A stretch of 39,812 nucleotides of DNA, taken from contig NZ_WVUH01000014.1 of NCBI RefSeq assembly GCF_017614955.1, positions 1 through 39,812 on the forward strand. Reading direction: 5' to 3'. Below, piece after piece: positions 34,453 through 39,812 of the stretch. Position 1 is the stretch's first letter; each line of letters begins with the position of its first letter. This DNA is from Micromonospora echinofusca (GTDB lineage Bacteria; Actinomycetota; Actinomycetes; Mycobacteriales; Micromonosporaceae). The notes under the pieces are model-generated. The model searched no databases. It saw nothing but the letters and a program-made list of their open reading frames with translations, and had not been told where the DNA came from. The position numbers were made by a program, and so were the translations under genes.

Positions 34453-34456
<4 letters not shown>
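31394..34456 (-). CDS. drmA: DrmA-like SF2 helicase
   Basis: This 1,020-residue SF2 helicase is of the DISARM DrmA type. Motifs: Walker A VWFATGGGKTETYLGL (about residue 385), DELH box LQDELHLLRDSLG (about 622), ASSATLTGYDHQV (about 662), MLSHGVDVDRLNTMVMLGLP and motif VI TTARVGRRYPGLVYVLHK (about 858). Zinc ligands CPFC and CTNQACPW sit between the helicase lobes (about 498-525). The ATG at 34456 overlaps the sigma-factor stop (ATGA), so the two are translationally coupled. Together with DrmB it forms the core that all DISARM classes share. The length is somewhat short but within a plausible range. Confidence 0.88.
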
Positions 34457-36072
<1,616 letters not shown>

Positions 36073-36128
36073 TGGTCCCTCCCCTCCATGGGGATCCGAG
36101 CGTAGAGCTGAAGTGCGACAAAAATGCA

Positions 36129-36152
36129 CGACTAGAACAGATGTTCTAGTCG
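36129..36152. promoter_or_regulatory. LexA/SOS box upstream of the sigma-drmA-drmB operon
   Basis: Perfect palindrome with 10-base arms (left CGACTAGAAC, right its reverse complement) around the spacer AGAT. The core GAAC-N4-GTTC with an RNRY spacer matches the LexA box of Bacillus and Actinobacteria. It lies 56 bp upstream of the sigma start and 222 bp before the methyltransferase start, a suitable place for repression of the former. The arms extend beyond the standard core, so another dimeric repressor is possible. Confidence 0.6.
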
Positions 36153-36187
36153 AGAGGTAGTGCGGCTACTCTTTTCGAAGTGGCCCA

Positions 36188-36203
36188 CAGCGCTCGAGCG
36201 CTG
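36188..36203. promoter_or_regulatory. 16-base perfect palindrome
   Basis: CAGCGCTCGAGCGCTG has no spacer. It lies between the LexA-type box and the methyltransferase and could be a second operator. No regulator is known to me for this sequence. Confidence 0.35.
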
Positions 36204-36324
36204 CCCGAGATTCACTCGACACGTTAGCTCTTCCGCCGACCATCGAGCGAGCCCGAGGCGTCCCATTCCGCGACTCAGTCGATGATTCAGCCTCCCGTCG
36301 CCGGTGAGTGGGCCGAACGGGCAA

Positions 36325-36358
36325 GCGTCGACGCCGGTCGGCGTCGACGCCCGTCGAC
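36325..36358. promoter_or_regulatory. GTCGAC cluster and hairpin before the C5 methyltransferase
   Basis: 11-base arms GCGTCGACGCC and GGCGTCGACGC flank the spacer GGTC (36325-36350). GTCGAC occurs three times in 32 bases: 36327-36332, 36343-36348 and 36353-36358. The last ends 16 bases before the start codon. It could be an RNA hairpin, an operator, or the methyltransferase's own recognition sites used for feedback. Confidence 0.45.
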
Positions 36359-36374
36359 CAACTACAGTCCCAGC

Positions 36375-37517
36375 ATGCCCCCGCGAGCCGTCAAGATCTC
36401 CGCAGTCGACCTCTTCTGTGGAGTGGGAGGCCTCTCCTACGGTTTGCAGGAAGCCGGCATCGAGGTCGTCGCAGGCGTCGACCTCGATGCCACATGCGAC
36501 TACCCCTACCGAGCCAACGTCCACACGCCCTTCTACAAGAACGACGTGTGCGAGCTGGACGCCAAGCAACTGGCCGAACTGTGGCCCAAGGGGTCGGTTC
36601 GCATGCTGGCCGGCTGCGCACCCTGCCAGCCGTTCTCCTCCTACCGCCGAGGCGCCGACACGTCGCGGGAAGCCCAGTGGCCGCTGATCGACGAGGTCTG
36701 CCGCCTGGTCGAGGGCACGATGCCCGAGATCGTCACGATGGAAAACGTTCCTCGCATCGGAAGCACTCCGATCTTCGGCGCGTTCGTCGCCAAACTCAAG
36801 GAGCTCGGCTACTCGGTGCACTACGAGTCCTGCCACTGCCCAGCCTACGGCGTACCCCAACACCGGCGTCGCATGGTTCTCGTCGCCTCGCTCCTCGGCG
36901 AGATCCGCGTGCCGAAAGGCACGGTCGCACCGACCGACTACGTCACCGTCGAGCAAGCCATTCGTAGGCTCCCCCCGATAGGCCACGGGGATACCGACCC
37001 TGCCGACCGCCTGCACAAGAGCCGCACCTTGACGCCAGTCAACCTGGCGAGGATCAGGAACTCGAAGCCGGGTGGCACCTGGGAAGACTGGCCTACGGAC
37101 CTTCGCGCCCTCTGCCACCGCAAGTCGTCCGGCTCCACATTCCGCAACGTCTACGCTCGCATGGTCTGGGACGAACCGTCACCCACCATCACGACGTTGT
37201 CCTACAACTACGGTGCCGGCCGATTCGGCCATCCCGAGCAGGACAGGGCGATCTCCCTACGCGAAGCGGCGATCCTTCAGAGCTTCCCGGACGACTACGA
37301 GTTCGTCGCCCCCGAGAAGCCCGTGCAGTTCTTGCCTCTTGGGCGACTCATCGGCAACGCCGTGCCACCGAAACTCGCCCAAGCGGTCGGTGAAGCGATC
37401 GTGGAGCACGTAGAGGCCACCAAGGCGCGGGTCACCAGAGTGCATCGACCAGCGGCCACGCCCCCTTCGTTGTTGAGTGCGCCAGACCCAACGACGTCAG
37501 CCAAAGTAGTCGCGTAG
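36375..37517 (+). CDS. C5-cytosine DNA methyltransferase (DrmMII-like)
   Basis: This 380-residue protein has the ordered motifs of the family: I DLFCGVGGLSYGLQEAG (residues 13-29), IV with catalytic Cys GCAPCQPFSS (about 80), VI TMENVPRIG (about 121), VIII PQHRRRMVLVAS (about 163), IX and the final GNAVPPKLAQAVGEAIVEH (about 325). The short region between VIII and IX would recognise the target, which cannot be read here. In class 2 DISARM the methyltransferase is of this type (DrmMII), whereas this locus also has the class 1 adenine enzyme. The ATG at 36375 gives MPPRAVKISAVDLF. It diverges from the sigma gene. Vsr (29217) is its probable repair partner. It modifies host DNA. Confidence 0.93.
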   Translation: MPPRAVKISAVDLFCGVGGLSYGLQEAGIEVVAGVDLDATCDYPYRANVHTPFYKNDVCELDAKQLAELWPKGSVRMLAGCAPCQPFSSYRRGADTSREAQWPLIDEVCRLVEGTMPEIVTMENVPRIGSTPIFGAFVAKLKELGYSVHYESCHCPAYGVPQHRRRMVLVASLLGEIRVPKGTVAPTDYVTVEQAIRRLPPIGHGDTDPADRLHKSRTLTPVNLARIRNSKPGGTWEDWPTDLRALCHRKSSGSTFRNVYARMVWDEPSPTITTLSYNYGAGRFGHPEQDRAISLREAAILQSFPDDYEFVAPEKPVQFLPLGRLIGNAVPPKLAQAVGEAIVEHVEATKARVTRVHRPAATPPSLLSAPDPTTSAKVVA

Positions 37518-37898
37518 TTCTTCCGGCCGGTTCACGCGAGGTAGCTTCCGCGCATCGATCCGGTGGGGCCGTACTCGTGAGCCGATCAGACGCGGTTCCT
37601 GATTTCCGCTGCCTCAACCACGGATCGTGAAGGACAAATTTCTCGAAATGCGTATCTCGGGCTTGCTCGAGCGTAGGTCGTCGAGCTGATGGAGCCGAGC
37701 CCGGCCCGCAAGTCGTAACCCCGCTCCCGTGGGACACACGGCCGTGCGCCGACGATGACCACCCGGCCGCTGCCACCTCAAGCCACCTCCACAATGCACG
37801 AGGTACGACGAAGGCAGTCGGGCCAGGTCTATCCGCTCCTCCACCAGCGGAGTCTCGCAGGGCGACTACCACACCAACCACTCCCGACCGATCATCGG
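37518..37898. other. Intergenic stretch without recognised features
   Basis: The 381 bases between the methyltransferase stop and the pseudogene stop contain no convincing gene, RNA or repeat. They are the right-hand edge of the defence locus, but no attachment-site repeat or tRNA was found. Confidence 0.4.
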
Positions 37899-38594
37899 CT
37901 ACGGGTGCACGGCGTAGCAGGTACGTCCCGGCTCGACCCAACGGGAGCACATCGCGCACCACAGAGCCGGTACTGTCTCGTGGGCTGTCGCCCCGAACAC
38001 GACCGGGTTCGCGTCGGCAGCCTGCGTCGGGGTGCGCGTGAAGTAGCGGATGGTCCACTCGTCCCGGTCGTGGGGCCAGGCGCGAAGTTGGGCCTGGACG
38101 GCGACGCCGGCGTCCTCGTCCAGCCACCACAGCTCGGTCGGGCCGGTCGCTTCGGGTACACGTTGCGGTAGACGCCGCTCGTCTACCACAGGGGCGACGT
38201 CACGCGGCGTGTGGCAGGTGAAGGTCCGGTGGGACCAGCCGCTGACGGTCACGAGCAGGGCGTGGCGTTCCAGGCGCTGGTCGACGGAGCGGTCGATGAC
38301 GCGGTACGGCCACGTGCCGGGTCCGATAGCGGTACGGCCGTCAGTAAGAACGTCGACACTCCAGGTCCAGTCGCCGTCGAAGATGCCGGTGAAGGCCAAC
38401 CCCAGCGGACTGCGGTGAACCACCACGTCACCGTCGAGGCCCTATTCCATACCCTTGGCGCCGATGACCGGGTACCAGAGGCCTCCGTAGCGCTCCTCGA
38501 ACCTGACCATCGCTTCGACCAGTTCGCGGGGCGCCGCCTCGATCCGGCTGTCGACGCGGAGAACAGCCGTCGAGCGGATGTCGGTAGTGGTCAT
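37899..38594 (-). pseudogene. Uncharacterised gene with in-frame nonsense codon
   Basis: Read from the ATG at 38594 the frame gives MTTTDIRSTAVLRVDSRIEA ... LWYPVIGAKGME (50 codons), then TAG at 38442-38444. It resumes in the same frame as GLDGDVVVHRSPLGLAFTGI and runs to 37899, ending WCAMCSRWVEPGRTCYAVHP. The seamless continuation across one stop codon suggests a recent nonsense mutation, perhaps of a Tyr codon. The predicted full protein is 231 residues including the stop position, with a C-terminal CxxC. It looks like the small hypothetical or immunity-type proteins common in actinomycetes, but the family is not recognised. Reinitiation at a GTG near 38426 could give a shorter 175-residue product. 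Confidence 0.65.
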
Positions 38595-38891
38595 GTGCCG
38601 CGTTCGGCGGGACCGCTGCGAGAGAACTGCCCGGGCACGTTCGGACAGGCTCGGGTCATCAAGAACGTATACCGGGCAACCTACCAGCGGCTCCCATCCG
38701 AAGCCCGCCCACAGCTACGGCCCGGAACCCGGCAAGGTATCCCTCTCAACTCGATTCCGGTTGGGGTGGCACCAAGATCTGATACATCCGACGCGCGATG
38801 GATGTGCCCGATCGAGCTGTCACCGATCGGTGCCGTACCCGCTCGCCGACACCGCTTGCGCGGTCACCGCTACAACGTCGGACGGGGACCG
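38595..38891 (-). other. Degenerate coding remnant upstream of the pseudogene
   Basis: The pseudogene frame stays open upstream of its ATG for about 37 codons and reads protein-like sequence (GFGWEPLVGCPVYVLDDPSL, then SERARAVLSQRSRR) before a TAG. No start codon fits. This may be the tail of a deleted neighbour; nothing else is seen. Confidence 0.35.
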
Positions 38892-39425
38892 TCACCATCC
38901 GCCCGGATTGCGGCCCGATTCCCGTGAGATGCCCGAACCGGTGTCCGGGTAGTCGCCGAACCGCTCGTCATGCAGGTGGGCGAAGAAGTAGCACATCGTC
39001 TCGCACTCCGCGTCCATCACCGCCATCGCGGGGTCGGCGTGGACCGCGTCGTAGAACTCGCGGCCCGCCGCCACGATGAACCCGCGGCAGTACAGGAAGC
39101 CGTCGTCCGACCCATCGGTGTGCTCATGGACATCTCGCCGGTCGAGGTCGTACAGCTTCCGCTCGACCACCCGGTCAAGAACCGTCAACTCAGCGCTCGA
39201 CAGGTCGGCACACAACCCTCGCAGCTGCGCCAGGAACCGATCCAGCCAGGCTTCGAGGGCGTACAGGTCACCGTTGTCATCGTCCGCTGCGGGATCACGC
39301 CCGAGCAGTGCCCGCCGAATTTGAGCCGGCTCCGGCCCGCACGCCGCCCACGCCGTCTCGATCAGCTTCCAGAACTGGGCCTCTTCGTCTGCGGTTGGCA
39401 CCTGGCCCGCGCCGTTCGTCGTCAC
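38892..39425 (-). CDS. DUF4240 domain protein
   Basis: This protein of about 177 residues matches the DUF4240 pattern: EEAQFWKLIETAWAACG near the start, LEAWLDRFLAQLRGLCADL, LTVLDRVVERKLYDLDRRDV, SDDGFLYCRGFIVAAGREFY and a MCYFFAHLHDERFGDYPDTG end. It is cytoplasmic and helical, with no catalytic motif known. The family is scattered in actinomycetes, often beside other hypothetical or polymorphic-toxin immunity-type genes. GTG 39425 (VTTNGAGQVPTADE) is chosen because sequence upstream is low-complexity Arg-rich and unlike protein; no good ribosome site is seen. The function is unknown. Confidence 0.75.
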   Translation of the reverse strand: MTTNGAGQVPTADEEAQFWKLIETAWAACGPEPAQIRRALLGRDPAADDDNGDLYALEAWLDRFLAQLRGLCADLSSAELTVLDRVVERKLYDLDRRDVHEHTDGSDDGFLYCRGFIVAAGREFYDAVHADPAMAVMDAECETMCYFFAHLHDERFGDYPDTGSGISRESGRNPGGW

Positions 39426-39589
39426 GGGCGGAGAGTATCGGCGCCCACCGACATCGGGATCCGCGGTCGACCGGCCGGCGATCGGCGTTGGGAGCTTCCA
39501 GTCACGCCGCCCTGTGTCCGCGTCCGTGCGGCATGATGGCGGTCGTGCACTCCGTCGAGCCCTACGTGACCGTCGCGGAGCCGACGTTC

Positions 39590-39812
39590 TTGACATCCTC
39601 TCCGCCCTAAGGGACGGAGATTCCCTCCACGCTGCGTGTGGAACATGCGGCGTCCGGGTGGGTTACCGCTTCGCCGCGCGGTGCGGGCACGAATGCTGGT
39701 CTTACCTGCGCTCCACGGTCGTTGAAGTCCGCCTGTCCGGCGGCCTTGATGTTCTTCGCGGCGTTGACGTCCCGGTCGTGGTGGCTGCCGCACGGGCAGT
39801 CCCACGCTCGGA
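39590..39812 (-). repeat. 223-bp direct repeat, TnpB right end (copy 2)
   Basis: From TTGACATCCTCT to the window edge this matches 6966-7188, in the same orientation, with substitutions but no net length change. It marks a second TnpB element about 32.6 kb from the first. Confidence 0.9.
39607..39812 (-). CDS. tnpB: TnpB, second copy, C-terminal part only
   Basis: The last 67 codons of a second TnpB are present; the rest lies beyond the window. It begins within [20 protein letters not shown], so half of the zinc ribbon and the last RuvC Asp are kept. It continues [20 protein letters not shown] and ends VEGISVP at a TAG (39607-39609), about ten residues earlier than the first copy, which reads through to GREDVKGC. 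It differs from copy 1 at several residues (for example DFNDRGAQ against DLNDRGAH), so the two insertions are not recent duplicates. Completeness upstream cannot be judged. Confidence 0.85.
   Translation of the reverse strand, partial: RAWDCPCGSHHDRDVNAAKNIKAAGQADFNDRGAQVRPAFVPAPRGEAVTHPDAACSTRSVEGISVP

Larger units (their letters stand above)
36073..36374. other. Divergent control region, sigma factor / C5 methyltransferase
   Basis: These 302 bases separate the starts of the two outward-facing genes. They contain three perfect palindromes (36129-36152, 36188-36203, 36325-36350) but no unambiguous -35/-10 pair that I can defend on either strand. Confidence 0.6.

Overview
The window is high-GC DNA with actinomycete features: GTG starts, GGAGG-type ribosome sites, overlapping stop/start codons and a DUF6244-like protein. 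The best guess is a Micromonospora-like member of the Micromonosporaceae. It is accessory DNA, with three kinds of transposable element, at least three broken genes and a large defence locus. No rRNA, tRNA, CRISPR array or integrase was found.

Layout. Bases 1-13,000 are a patchwork: a DUF6244-like protein, a decayed IS3-family element (829-2097), two uncharacterised proteins, a phage-like/DUF2135 gene pair, an intact-looking solo TnpB with a divergent Phd/YefM-type partner, a decayed IS5-family element (8431-9364), then a zinc-ribbon protein, a NUDIX hydrolase, a pentapeptide-repeat protein and a P-loop kinase-like protein. Bases 13,020-37,517 are the defence locus. Bases 37,518-39,812 hold a gene broken by a nonsense codon, a DUF4240 protein and the 3' end of a second TnpB copy. 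The two TnpB ends form a 223-bp direct repeat (6966-7188 and 39590-39812) that brackets about 32 kb, including the defence locus.

Defence locus. One minus-strand block runs sigma-70 factor -> drmA helicase -> drmB (DUF1998). The sigma stop overlaps the drmA start. A second minus-strand block runs drmD (SNF2) -> drmMI (adenine methyltransferase) -> a 2,112-residue DEAD/DUF1998 helicase resembling Druantia DruE -> a UvrD-like helicase. Every junction in this second block overlaps. A Vsr-type endonuclease lies between the blocks on the plus strand, and a C5-cytosine methyltransferase diverges from the sigma gene at the far end. This is a class 1 DISARM-like core (drmD, drmMI, drmA, drmB; no drmC phospholipase D seen) joined to a DruE-like giant helicase, a UvrD helicase, a second methyltransferase with its likely Vsr partner, and its own sigma factor.

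Regulation. The 302-bp region between the sigma factor and the C5 methyltransferase holds three perfect palindromes. One, at 36129-36152, contains GAAC-N4-GTTC with an RNRY spacer, the LexA/SOS box pattern of Actinobacteria and Bacillus, and lies 56 bp before the sigma start. Another contains two of three GTCGAC sites packed into 32 bp just before the methyltransferase start. The inferred model is an SOS-responsive, sigma-headed, DISARM/Druantia-like hybrid. Gene identities rest on motifs read by eye; the functional model is inference.
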